Notes under the pieces: model-generated
Databases searched by the model: none
What the model saw: the letters and a program-made list of their open reading frames with translations, nothing else
What the model was told of the DNA's origin: nothing
From: Methanothrix sp.
GTDB taxonomy: Archaea > Halobacteriota > Methanosarcinia > Methanotrichales > Methanotrichaceae
NCBI GenBank assembly: GCA_011620785.1
Contig: WOYM01000103.1
Span: 1 to 50,035 of the forward strand
DNA length: 50,035 bases
Direction: 5' to 3'
In this document: in pieces, positions 40,913-49,991 of the stretch
How positions within the stretch are numbered: position 1 is the first letter of the stretch
Layout of the letters: every line of letters begins with the position of its first letter
Translations under genes and position numbers: made by a program

Positions 40913-42244
40913 CTAATCCGCCATCATGGAGCCATCATATATGCTCAATCTTGGATCAATCCTGCCCTTGAATTCCTCCAAATAAAAGCCCATTAGCTCT
41001 TTCATCCTCTCCCTAGGCCCCACCTCAAACACACCCTCTTTAAAGACTCCACCAAATGAATCATTAAAATCGCAGAAATCAACATCATCCCTGATCAAAT
41101 GCTTTGTCATCTCATAAATCTCTGTTCCGGGAATCGGAGTGAGATAAGCGATATTCACCCATTTCGGCTTGGACTCTGCAATCAATCTCTTGGTCATATC
41201 TATATCCTCCTGGGTCTCTCCAGGAATTCCCACAATCAGAAACATACCTGAGACTAATCCAATTTCATCCGCCTGTTTGAACGTCCTGATTATCTGCTCT
41301 GGAGTAATTCCCTTCCTCAAGAGGTCTAAGATGGCCTGGCTCCCACTCTCCACGCCAAAGGCAAGCTCGACGCAACCTGCTCGCTTCATTCGGGATATCG
41401 TCTCAAAATCAACTGTATCCACCCTGGACATGGCTCCCCACTTCTTCCCTGGAAGCTCCCTTTCCATGACGGTGCAGAAATCAAGCACTCTTTTCTTATT
41501 CAGAGTGAAGAGATCATCCTCAAAGAAGATCATTTCAATTTTGTATTCATCATAAAGCAGCCTCATCTCCTCGATTATGCTATCAGGAGACCGATATCGG
41601 ATCTTATTTCCGAATATGTCTTTGCTGCAGAATCTGCAAGAGAACTGACATCCCCTCGAGGTGACCATGGGGGAAAAGGCGACTCCCATATTTTTTTTCC
41701 ATGAATCTGTATATTTATTCATATCCAGCAAATGCCTTGAGGGAAAGGGGATCTCGTCGAGGTTTTTTATAAATTCCCTCGGAGGCGTTCTTACCTCATT
41801 TCCTTTAGAGATAAAAGAGATGCCCCTTACCTCCTCCAGAGGCAGATCTTTCTCCAGCGCACGGATCAGATCAACGATGGTCCTTTCACCCTCACCATAG
41901 CATACAATTGAGTAGCCGCCCTCATAGAGCCTGGTGCTTGGCAAATTCATGACCCCCGGTCCACCGATGATAAAGAGGGCATCTTTTTCTTTAACCATAC
42001 CGGGAATCTTTAGCGCCTCACCCAGCAGAGGCATGGTGGCGGTGACCCCGATGATGTCCGCCCTCAATTCAGAAATTCTTTTAACATACTCTTCTCGCTC
42101 CACAATAAAGCCATCAATTATTTCTATATCTAAATCGTTATCATAAGCCAGAAGGGATGATGCCAGATATGCCAGCCCCAAGGGCGGTTCTGGACAAATG
42201 GAATATGCAAATCTGCCGTTAGGCTGCACAAGAGCTATCTTCAT
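40913..42244 (-). CDS. B12-binding radical SAM protein
   Basis: The 443-aa protein has an N-terminal Rossmann cobalamin-binding domain (PPLGLAYLASSLL, ELRADIIGVTATMP, FIIGGPGVMNLP). A radical SAM domain follows with CxxxCxxC in SRGCQFSCRFCSKDIFG and the GVESGSQAIL motif of the Elp3/MiaB/BchE-type core. The reaction cannot be told: BchE-like cyclase, methyltransferase or other. The ATG at 42244 (MKIALVQPNG) is preferred because a TATA box (42269-42276) lies 26-28 nt upstream, suggesting a leaderless mRNA. No partner genes are adjacent. Confidence 0.85.
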   Translation of the reverse strand: MKIALVQPNGRFAYSICPEPPLGLAYLASSLLAYDNDLDIEIIDGFIVEREEYVKRISELRADIIGVTATMPLLGEALKIPGMVKEKDALFIIGGPGVMNLPSTRLYEGGYSIVCYGEGERTIVDLIRALEKDLPLEEVRGISFISKGNEVRTPPREFIKNLDEIPFPSRHLLDMNKYTDSWKKNMGVAFSPMVTSRGCQFSCRFCSKDIFGNKIRYRSPDSIIEEMRLLYDEYKIEMIFFEDDLFTLNKKRVLDFCTVMERELPGKKWGAMSRVDTVDFETISRMKRAGCVELAFGVESGSQAILDLLRKGITPEQIIRTFKQADEIGLVSGMFLIVGIPGETQEDIDMTKRLIAESKPKWVNIAYLTPIPGTEIYEMTKHLIRDDVDFCDFNDSFGGVFKEGVFEVGPRERMKELMGFYLEEFKGRIDPRLSIYDGSMMAD

Positions 42245-42546
42245 GATTAAGTGTTCAATCAAATGATTATTTATATTATCCTGAAGAGAGATCCTCTTTC
42301 TCCGATATTATATAATCATTTTATAAGAGATGCGCGACGAAGAAGTCTCCCATTCCGAGATTTGCCGTGAGATCATAATCGATGGAAGAAGTACCAGGTG
42401 TGAAAGAATAGTATCCAGATGTGAGGATCGGCCTTCGAAGGCAATCTTTATAAGGGGAGAGGTTGCAGCAGGATCTCTGCTCAGAGTGAGCCCACATCGA
42501 TAAAGGTGGGGGTATCAGCAGCGCTCTTGAGATGGACCTTCCTAAT

Positions 42547-42618
42547 GCCAAGGTGGCGGAGCGGCTACGCAAATGCCTGCAGAGCATTACCACTCCGGTT
42601 CGAATCCGGACCTTGGCT
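42547..42618 (+). tRNA. tRNA-Cys (GCA)
   Basis: The 72-nt cloverleaf has acceptor GCCAAGG/CCTTGGC, anticodon stem AATGC/GCATT, loop CTGCAGA (anticodon GCA), T arm CTCCGGTTCGAATCCGGA and discriminator T, as expected for Cys. A TATA-like CTTTATAAGG lies about 95 bp upstream. No intron is present. Confidence 0.94.
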
Positions 42619-42689
42619 TCTCATTTTCAGGAAAAGCTTATATCTGCTCAAGTCAGCGCAATACAGTCCTAATTATTAAGGAGGCTTAG

Positions 42690-44588
42690 TTGATTTTGAG
42701 CGAAGCTACGGGCTATGATGCAAGCCAGATCCAGGTTCTCGAGGGCCTTGAGGCGGTCAGGCGCCGGCCCTCGATGTACATAGGCAGCACAGACTCCCTG
42801 GGGCTGCACCATCTGGTCTATGAGGTAGTGGACAACAGCGTGGACGAGGCCCTGGGAGGATTTTGCAGCGAGATCAATGTGACGATCAACCCCGGGGGGA
42901 GCGTCTCCGTCCGGGACGATGGCCGGGGCATCCCGGTTGATAACCATCCCCAGTTTAACCGGCCTGCTCTGGAGATCGTCTTAACGGTGTTGCATGCAGG
43001 GGGCAAGTTCGACCATGAATCTTACGGCGTCTCCGGCGGCCTGCATGGGGTGGGCGTCTCCGTGGTCAATGCCCTCTCCGAGTGGATGGAGGTGCAGGTC
43101 CGCAGGAATGGACGGATCTACTGGCAGCGATTCGAACGGGGCAAGGTGGTCTCGGATCTGGAGGACCGGGGCAGCTCGGATCATACCGGAACCACCATCG
43201 CCTTCAAGCCTGATAACAGCATATTCGAGGAGACCGAGTTTTCCTTCGACACCCTCTCCTCCCGTTTGAGGGAGCTGGCCTTTCTGAATCGCGGCCTGAA
43301 GATAACAATAAAAGACGAGCGATCCGATAAGGAGAACATATTCCAGTATGCGGGAGGCATCCTCTCCTTTGTGCAATACCTCAATACGAATAAGGAGGTG
43401 TTGCACGAGCAGCCGGTCTACTTCTCGCGCAGCAAGAATGGGACCCAGGTGGAGGTGGCCCTGCAGTACAACAACTCCTATGCGGAGAACATATTTTCCT
43501 ATGCCAATAACATCAACACCCGCGAGGGAGGAACTCACCTCATGGGCTTCCGCGCCGCCTTAACCCGCACAGTCAATGATTATGCCCGGAATAACAAGCT
43601 ATTCAAGAACGAGATGAAGCTAGGGGGCGAGGACCTGAGAGAGGGGCTGGTGGCAGTCATAAGCGTGAAGCTGCCCGATCCCCAGTTCGAGGGCCAGACA
43701 AAGACCCGGTTGGGAAACAGCTCCATCCGGGGAATCGTTGAGTCCATGGTGGCAGAGGGGCTGGGGGAGTACTTCGAGGAGAACCCTCTTGTAGCGACAA
43801 CCATTGTGGAGAAGGCAGCAGAGGCCATGCACGCCCGCGAGGCCGCGCGGAAGGCCAAGGAGCTGACAAGGCGCAAGAATGCCCTGAGCTCCGGCGGATT
43901 GCCTGGAAAGCTGGCCGACTGCTCAGATAACGATCCGACGAAATGCGAGATCTACATCGTGGAGGGCGAGAGCGCTGGGGGGAGTGCAAAACAGGGGCGG
44001 AACCGGCATTTTCAGGCCATACTGCCTCTGCGGGGCAAGATCCTCAATGTGGAGAGAGCCAGGCTGGACAAGATCCTGAAGAACGCCGAGATTCGCAATA
44101 TGATCGTGGCCTTCGGCACGGGAGTGGGAGACGACTTCGATATCACCAAGGCCAGGTACCATAAGGTGGTGATAATGACCGATGCCGATGTGGACGGCTC
44201 GCACATTCGCACCCTCCTGCTCACCTTCTTCTACCGTTACATGAGGCCCCTGATCGATGCCGGCTATGTGTTCATCGCCCAGCCCCCCCTCTATCAGGTC
44301 AAGAAGGGAAAGCAGTCCAGTTATGCCTATAGCGATGAGCAGCTGAGCGAGCTGGTAGCAGGCATGAACAAACCGGTCATTCAGAGGTACAAGGGCCTGG
44401 GTGAGATGAATCCTGAGCAGCTCTGGGAGACGACCATGGACCCGGAGAAGAGGATCATGCTTCGGGTCACCCTGGAGGATGCAGTGGAGGCGGACAGGAT
44501 CTTCACCATCCTCATGGGCGACCAGGTGGAACCGCGCCGGGAGTTCATAGAGACGCATGCCAAGTATGTGAAGAATCTTGATATCTGA
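42690..44588 (+). CDS. gyrB: DNA gyrase subunit B
   Basis: The 632-aa subunit drives ATP-dependent negative supercoiling. It has the GHKL ATPase motifs EVVDNSVDEA, RDDGRGIPVD and GGLHGVGVSVVNALS, the transducer region, and the TOPRIM domain with EGESAGGSAKQGRNR and TDADVDGSHI. The length is that of the short form without the proteobacterial insert. The start is TTG at 42690 behind a strong AAGGAGG. Gyrase was acquired from bacteria by methanogens of this lineage. It lies 8 bp before gyrA. Confidence 0.97.
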   Translation: MILSEATGYDASQIQVLEGLEAVRRRPSMYIGSTDSLGLHHLVYEVVDNSVDEALGGFCSEINVTINPGGSVSVRDDGRGIPVDNHPQFNRPALEIVLTVLHAGGKFDHESYGVSGGLHGVGVSVVNALSEWMEVQVRRNGRIYWQRFERGKVVSDLEDRGSSDHTGTTIAFKPDNSIFEETEFSFDTLSSRLRELAFLNRGLKITIKDERSDKENIFQYAGGILSFVQYLNTNKEVLHEQPVYFSRSKNGTQVEVALQYNNSYAENIFSYANNINTREGGTHLMGFRAALTRTVNDYARNNKLFKNEMKLGGEDLREGLVAVISVKLPDPQFEGQTKTRLGNSSIRGIVESMVAEGLGEYFEENPLVATTIVEKAAEAMHAREAARKAKELTRRKNALSSGGLPGKLADCSDNDPTKCEIYIVEGESAGGSAKQGRNRHFQAILPLRGKILNVERARLDKILKNAEIRNMIVAFGTGVGDDFDITKARYHKVVIMTDADVDGSHIRTLLLTFFYRYMRPLIDAGYVFIAQPPLYQVKKGKQSSYAYSDEQLSELVAGMNKPVIQRYKGLGEMNPEQLWETTMDPEKRIMLRVTLEDAVEADRIFTILMGDQVEPRREFIETHAKYVKNLDI

Positions 44589-44596
44589 GGTGTATC

Positions 44597-46990
44597 GTGA
44601 CAGAAGTACTGGTTAACATCACCGAGGAGATGAAGTCCTCTTACATCGATTATGCCATGAGCGTGATCGTAGGGAGGGCTCTGCCCGATGTTCGAGACGG
44701 ATTGAAGCCCGTTCACCGCCGCATTCTCTATGCCATGTATGAGCAGGGCATGACCCACGATCAGCCCTACAAGAAATCCGCTCGCGTGGTGGGCGATGTG
44801 ATGGGCAAGTACCATCCCCACGGTGACGCGGCCATATATGAGACCATGGTCAGAATGGCCCAGACCTTCTCCATGCGTTATCCTCTGATCGATGGCCAGG
44901 GCAACTTCGGCTCCATCGACGGAGATCCTGCAGCAGCCATGCGTTATACCGAGGTCCGGCTATCCCGGATCGCCGAGGAAATGCTGGCAGACATCGAGAA
45001 GAACACCGTGGACTTCGTGCCCAACTATGATGGCTCGCTCAAGGAGCCGACAGTCCTTCCGGGAAAGCTTCCCAACCTGCTGCTCAACGGCTCGACTGGA
45101 ATCGCTGTGGGCATGGCGACCAACATCCCACCCCATAATCTCAATGAGCTGGCCGGGGGGATCATCCATCTGATAGACAATCCCCAGGCAACAGTAGGCG
45201 AGCTGATGCATTATTTGGCGGGCCCGGATTTTCCCACCGGCGGCTATATCGTGGGCCGGGCGGGCATCGAGTCCGCCTATATGACCGGCAAGGGAAGCAT
45301 AATCATGCAGGCCAAGTCGGAGATCGAGGAGGGAGCAAAGAGCACCAGGATCATCTTTTCCGAGCTTCCCTACCAGGTGAACAAGGCCAAGCTAATTGAG
45401 GATATAGCGGAGATGGTGAAAGGCGGACGGCTGGAGGGCATATCCGATCTGCGGGATGAGTCGGACAAAGATGGCATCCGCATGGTAGTGGATATCAAGA
45501 CCGGATTCAACGCCAATGTGGTCTTAAACCAGTTGCATAAGCATACCGCTTTGCAGACCAGCTATGGGATCAACAACATGGTCCTGGTGGACGGGATGCC
45601 CAGGATCCTCTCCCTGAAGGAGACTTTAGAGCAGTACATCTATTACCGCTCCATAGTGGTCGAAAGGCGCACCCGCTTCGAGTTGGATGCAGCGGAGAAG
45701 AGGGCCCATATCCTGGCTGGTCTGCTCATCGCTCTGAAGAACATCGATGAGGTGATAAGGATCATCAAGGCCGCCTCAACGCCCGCTGAGGCCAGGGATG
45801 GTCTGATGGAGGCATTTCTCCTCTCCGAGGAGCAGTCGAAGGCAATTTTAGATATGAGGCTGCAGAGGCTGACGGGCCTTGAGCAGGAGAAGATCGTCTC
45901 CGAGGCATCAGAGCTGGAGCGGCAGATCGAGCGGCTTCGCCAGATCCTCTCCAGCAATCTGGAGATCCTGACCATCATCAAGGATGAGCTCATGGAACTC
46001 ATCAGCAAGTACGGCGACGAGCGGCGTACCCAGATCATCGATGCTGAGGGCGAGGTCACTAATGAGGACCTCATTCAGGAGGAGGAGGTGGCTGTGACCA
46101 TCACCAGCTCCGGGTACATCAAGCGCCAGCCCGTCAATACGTACCGCATGCAAAGAAGGGGCGGGCGGGGGGTTATAGGTGCTGAGACAAAGACAGAGGA
46201 GTTTGTGACCGATGTCTTCACCGCCTCTACCAAGGACTATCTGCTATTCTTCACCGACAAGGGCAAAGCCCACTGGCTAAAAGTGTATGAAGTTCCCGCT
46301 CTGGGAAGGGCGGCCCGGGGAAAGTCCATAGTGAACCTGCTCCAGCTGGAGCCGGATGAGAGGATCGCCGGAGCCATACCGGTGAAAAGCTTCCAGGCGG
46401 GATACATCGTGCTGGTAACCAGGAGCGGCAATATTGTGAAGATGCCTCTGCAGGCCTTCTCCAATCCCCGCAAGGGGGGGATAAAGGCGGTGAACCTTAA
46501 GGGCGATAGCCTGGTCTCGGCCAAGCTGACCAATGGAGAAAAGGAGCTCTTGGTGGCTACCAAGTTCGGAAAGGCCATCCGCTTCAAAGAGGGCGATGTG
46601 CGTGCCTCCAACCGGGGAACCATGGGGGTCAAAGCGATCAGCCTGAACATGGGCGATGAGCTGATCAGCATGGATGTGATTGAGCCCGGCTCAGGCTCAA
46701 CTCTGCTCACCATCACCAACCAGGGATATGGCAAGAGGACCGAGCTCGAGGAGTATCCCCAGCAGAGGCGGGGGGGGAAGGGAGTCAAGAACATCGATGC
46801 CCGAAAGGGCTATGTCTGCTGCACCACCACCGTCTCCGAGGATGATGAGCTTCTGGTCACGACCAAAGAAGGGGTGGTGATCAGGATACCGGCGAGCGAC
46901 ATCCGGGTGCAGGGCCGGTCAACGCAAGGGGTGCGGATCATGAATGTCAAGCCGGGAGACGAGGTGGCGGCGGTAGCCAGGATCAACTGA
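44597..46990 (+). CDS. gyrA: DNA gyrase subunit A
   Basis: The 797-aa breakage-reunion subunit has the catalytic Tyr117 (AAAMRYTEVRLS) and the QRDR region SARVVGDVMGKYHPHGDAA. Its C-terminal beta-pinwheel contains the GyrA box QRRGGKG (near residue 725), which identifies it as gyrase rather than topo IV. It starts with GTG at 44597 after GAGGTG. It is co-operonic with gyrB. A BREX locus begins about 200 bp after its stop. Confidence 0.97.
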   Translation: MTEVLVNITEEMKSSYIDYAMSVIVGRALPDVRDGLKPVHRRILYAMYEQGMTHDQPYKKSARVVGDVMGKYHPHGDAAIYETMVRMAQTFSMRYPLIDGQGNFGSIDGDPAAAMRYTEVRLSRIAEEMLADIEKNTVDFVPNYDGSLKEPTVLPGKLPNLLLNGSTGIAVGMATNIPPHNLNELAGGIIHLIDNPQATVGELMHYLAGPDFPTGGYIVGRAGIESAYMTGKGSIIMQAKSEIEEGAKSTRIIFSELPYQVNKAKLIEDIAEMVKGGRLEGISDLRDESDKDGIRMVVDIKTGFNANVVLNQLHKHTALQTSYGINNMVLVDGMPRILSLKETLEQYIYYRSIVVERRTRFELDAAEKRAHILAGLLIALKNIDEVIRIIKAASTPAEARDGLMEAFLLSEEQSKAILDMRLQRLTGLEQEKIVSEASELERQIERLRQILSSNLEILTIIKDELMELISKYGDERRTQIIDAEGEVTNEDLIQEEEVAVTITSSGYIKRQPVNTYRMQRRGGRGVIGAETKTEEFVTDVFTASTKDYLLFFTDKGKAHWLKVYEVPALGRAARGKSIVNLLQLEPDERIAGAIPVKSFQAGYIVLVTRSGNIVKMPLQAFSNPRKGGIKAVNLKGDSLVSAKLTNGEKELLVATKFGKAIRFKEGDVRASNRGTMGVKAISLNMGDELISMDVIEPGSGSTLLTITNQGYGKRTELEEYPQQRRGGKGVKNIDARKGYVCCTTTVSEDDELLVTTKEGVVIRIPASDIRVQGRSTQGVRIMNVKPGDEVAAVARIN

Positions 46991-47194
46991 GGGGAAGAGT
47001 CCGGGGGAGAGAGGCGGGCGGGGGCATGGAGCTTCTGCATTGCTGCCTGCAGATCGTGTCGCAGCACTCTCACGCCTGCGTGGCCCTGAATCCTTCTAGG
47101 CCGCGCAAGGATGGCAATCTTCTATCTCAGCGGGAACTAAGATTCAAGCGATCGATTTTTGTGCTAGAAAGAAATACTCCCTAAAGTCATTGAA
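46991..47194. other. Gyrase-BREX junction
   Basis: Between gyrA and brxA lies about 200 bp with no gene recognised. It starts G-rich (GGGGGAGAGAGGCGGGCGGG) and becomes A/T-rich toward brxA. No tRNA, direct repeat or integrase was seen, but the base-composition step marks the edge of the defence locus. Confidence 0.5.
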
Positions 47195-47989
47195 ATGAAG
47201 GAAAAAAATACAAGCAAAACATCGCGTTTCGGGTTCAGGCTCGAAAAGGTTGGAGTACATACTTCCCGCACCATAATGCTGGAGGATTTACAGCATCTAC
47301 TATCATATATCAACAATCCAGACGCCACAAAAAGCGATTATATCAAGGCGATCGTAGAAGATAATTGCCTGGGAAAGCGTTCCGGAAAATCCAGAAAGCT
47401 TGCTGCAAGCCATCTAGTTTACCTTTATTCTCTTGATTCTTCCATTTTGGTTTTTCGTTCCCTTCATTATTTCTGGAATAGGGACTTTGAGGGTCAACCG
47501 ATTCTAGCATTGCTGTGTGCTTATGGCAGGGACGCTCTTCTCAGAATGAGTGCTTCCTTCATTATTAAATTCGAAAAGGGTACGATAGTCAGTCGAGCGT
47601 CTCTTGAAAAATATATAGAAGAACGCTGCCCAGGCCGCTTTAGCAGGGCAACTCTAATATCAGCCGCACAAAACCTGAACAGCACATGGACCAAGTCAGG
47701 CCATCTCATGGGAAAAGCAAGAAAGATGAGGATTATGGCGAAGGCAACTCCAGGGTCTGTATCTTATGCTCTCTTTCTCGGTTATCTGAATGGAATTCGC
47801 GGACAATCTCTGTTCACCAGTGAGTATGCCGCCCTCCTTGACTGTTCCCCTAGTGAGGCTATGGTGCTGGCTGAAGATGCATCAAGACGAGGGTGGATCG
47901 TCATGAAAAGGATAGGAGATGTGGTAGAGGTTCAGTTTCCCAAGATTCTCACAGCACAAGAAATGGGGTGGACAAATGACCAAGATTAA
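47195..47989 (+). CDS. brxA: BREX protein BrxA (DUF1819-like)
   Basis: The 264-aa helical protein matches the BrxA/DUF1819 pattern: VEDNCLGKRSGKSRKLAASHL, then LYSLDSS, a helical core (QPILALLCAYGRDALLRM) and SSWTKSGHL-like NSTWTKSGHLMG. The assignment is strengthened by brxB and brxC directly downstream. BrxA is a small DNA-binding protein of BREX in studied bacteria. Its last 14 bases overlap brxB. Codon use is less GC-rich than in gyrA. Confidence 0.8.
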   Translation: MKEKNTSKTSRFGFRLEKVGVHTSRTIMLEDLQHLLSYINNPDATKSDYIKAIVEDNCLGKRSGKSRKLAASHLVYLYSLDSSILVFRSLHYFWNRDFEGQPILALLCAYGRDALLRMSASFIIKFEKGTIVSRASLEKYIEERCPGRFSRATLISAAQNLNSTWTKSGHLMGKARKMRIMAKATPGSVSYALFLGYLNGIRGQSLFTSEYAALLDCSPSEAMVLAEDASRRGWIVMKRIGDVVEVQFPKILTAQEMGWTNDQD

Positions 47990-48527
47990 ACAGCTCATTA
48001 ATTCTTACAGCAAATTCATCACCATTCCCTGGAGTAGCGATGTTGCAGCAGCTCAACGGGTTATTTTCTGCATCTACAGCGAGAAAGACGAACTTCGTCT
48101 CAGGGCAAGAATAGATGAATTCGAGATTGTTACTCGACAATCAGGCCATGAATGGATGGTTTTTGATCTTACGGATACCTTTCCCAAGTGGCTTGCCAGC
48201 CAGAAATATGCCAAGAGCTACTTTAAAAAACCAGAACACCTCTATACATTGCTCCCCAATTATCTCATCTTCATCGCGGACAGCTTCGAAGAATTTCTTG
48301 GGGTCAATTCACATGGCGAAAACTCAGTGGTTGCCTTAAAGGGAGTGGGCTCGCTTTTTGGCCTATTGAAGGTCAAAGAAGTTGTGGACAAATTTGCGCC
48401 CCTCGTGAGAGGCAGGCTTCTGGTTTTCTTTCCAGGAAGTTACGAGAACAACAATTACCGCTTACTGGATGGCTATGATGGATGGAACTACCATGCAGTG
48501 CCGATAACTGCGGATAAAGTGTCTTAA
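47976..48527 (+). CDS. brxB: BREX protein BrxB (DUF1788)
   Basis: The 183-aa protein matches DUF1788: RVIFCIYSEKDELRLRARIDEFE near the N-terminus, FDLTDTFPKWLA in the middle, and GRLLVFFPGSYENNNYRLLDGYDGWNYHAVPI near the C-terminus. BrxB is part of the BREX core. It overlaps brxA by 14 bp and ends 12 bp before brxC, so the three are one operon. Confidence 0.88.
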   Translation: MTKIKQLINSYSKFITIPWSSDVAAAQRVIFCIYSEKDELRLRARIDEFEIVTRQSGHEWMVFDLTDTFPKWLASQKYAKSYFKKPEHLYTLLPNYLIFIADSFEEFLGVNSHGENSVVALKGVGSLFGLLKVKEVVDKFAPLVRGRLLVFFPGSYENNNYRLLDGYDGWNYHAVPITADKVS

Positions 48528-48539
48528 TTTGAGGGGACG

Positions 48540-49991
48540 ATGATCAACCGGGAAATTTATCAAAAAGATCCTGCTACCCGAAAGCTTGTCAATGAAGGAG
48601 TAGCGAGCGTAAATGACGAAAAGACCAAACAGGCCATGGCCGTCCTCCGCTACGAGCTGGAAACCTTTGTCTGCAATGGGCAATACAAGAAAGGCATAGA
48701 AACAATACTGGAAACATACTTGAAAAATATCGGCCAAGCCCAGCAGCCGGCTGCCTGGGTCAGTGGTTTTTATGGATCTGGAAAATCCCATCTAGTTAAA
48801 ATGCTTCGTGCGCTCTGGACCGATACGCGCTTTGAAGATGAAGCCACAGCACGGGGCGTCGCAGATCTACCGCTTCCTATTCAGGACCTCCTCAAAGAGC
48901 TGAGCACAGAATCAAAACGACACGGAGGGCTTCATGCCGCTTCAGGAACTCTGGGTGCAAGCGCAAGCGGAAGCGTTCGACTGGCACTTCTACGTATTAT
49001 ATTCAAATCTGCAGACCTCCCCGAGCTTTATCCTGTTGCCCGCTTTGTTATGTGGCTGAAGAGCGAAGGCATTTATGACGATGTAACGAAATATCTGGAG
49101 CAGAACGGACACAGCTGGAAGGAAGAATTGGACAATTTCTATGTTGCAGAGGGTCTCCAAGAGGCACTGGTCCATGTTAAACCCAACCTCTTTTCGTCGC
49201 CACTGGCCTGTGCTGAGATTCTCAGCAATCAGTATCCCCTTGTCCAGGATATATCCAGCGATGAGATGGTCAAAGCTATTCGTCAGGCCCTGTCCAAAAA
49301 CGGTGTATTCCCTCTAACACTCATCGTCCTTGATGAGATCCAGCAGTATATCGGCGAGGATAGCCAGAGGTCTCAAGATGTTCAAGAGGTTGTTGAAGCC
49401 TGCTGCAAGAACATCGGCTCAAAGCTCTTTTTCGTAGGGACCGGACAAACGGCCCTATCGGGCACCTCAAACCTCAAGCGGTTTGAAGGCAGATTTACCA
49501 TTAGAGTCGAGCTTTCTGATGCAGATGTTGATGAGGTGATTCGCAAAGTGATTCTCGCAAAGAATGCTGCTGCAAATCTCCCGATAAAGCAAGTGATGCA
49601 GACCAACCTCGGAGAGATAGCCCGGCATCTGTCAGGTACGACCATCGGCCATAGGCAGGATGACATCAATTTCTTCGTCCAGGATTATCCTCTTCTGCCG
49701 GTTAGAAGACGCTTCTGGGAGAATACCCTGCGTGTACTGGATCAGACCGGCACTGAAAGCCAGCTCAGAAACCAGCTGACTATGGTGCATAAGGCCATCC
49801 AGACAAATCTGGAGGAGGCTCTCGGGCATGTTGTCCCGGCAGATTATCTGTATTTTGATTCAGCTGAGAAACTGCTTCAATCACACATCTTGCCCCGCAA
49901 GGTTCATGAGAAGACAATGAGCTGGTATAATGGGTCTTCAGATGAACGCCTCGTGGCCAGAGCCTGCGGCCTGGTATTTCTCATAACCTGA
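48540..49991 (+). CDS. brxC: BREX ATPase BrxC, N-terminal part, frameshifted or truncated
   Basis: The 483-aa frame is the N-terminal part of BrxC, a P-loop ATPase normally of about 1,200 residues. Walker A is GFYGSGKSH (residues 76-84) and Walker B LIVLDEIQQY; GQTALSG and RFTIRVELSD follow. The frame stops at a TGA (49989-49991) in ...GLVFLIT. The next frame continues LISDDLLPTSLVNLQV to the window end. One missing A in ATAACC would restore ...FLINLISDD. So the gene is either inactivated or carries an assembly error, and its remainder lies outside the window. Confidence 0.85.
   Translation: MINREIYQKDPATRKLVNEGVASVNDEKTKQAMAVLRYELETFVCNGQYKKGIETILETYLKNIGQAQQPAAWVSGFYGSGKSHLVKMLRALWTDTRFEDEATARGVADLPLPIQDLLKELSTESKRHGGLHAASGTLGASASGSVRLALLRIIFKSADLPELYPVARFVMWLKSEGIYDDVTKYLEQNGHSWKEELDNFYVAEGLQEALVHVKPNLFSSPLACAEILSNQYPLVQDISSDEMVKAIRQALSKNGVFPLTLIVLDEIQQYIGEDSQRSQDVQEVVEACCKNIGSKLFFVGTGQTALSGTSNLKRFEGRFTIRVELSDADVDEVIRKVILAKNAAANLPIKQVMQTNLGEIARHLSGTTIGHRQDDINFFVQDYPLLPVRRRFWENTLRVLDQTGTESQLRNQLTMVHKAIQTNLEEALGHVVPADYLYFDSAEKLLQSHILPRKVHEKTMSWYNGSSDERLVARACGLVFLIT

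Noticed and set aside
43923..44558. Minus-strand ORF of 211 aa within gyrB
   Set aside because: It is antisense to the TOPRIM region of gyrB.
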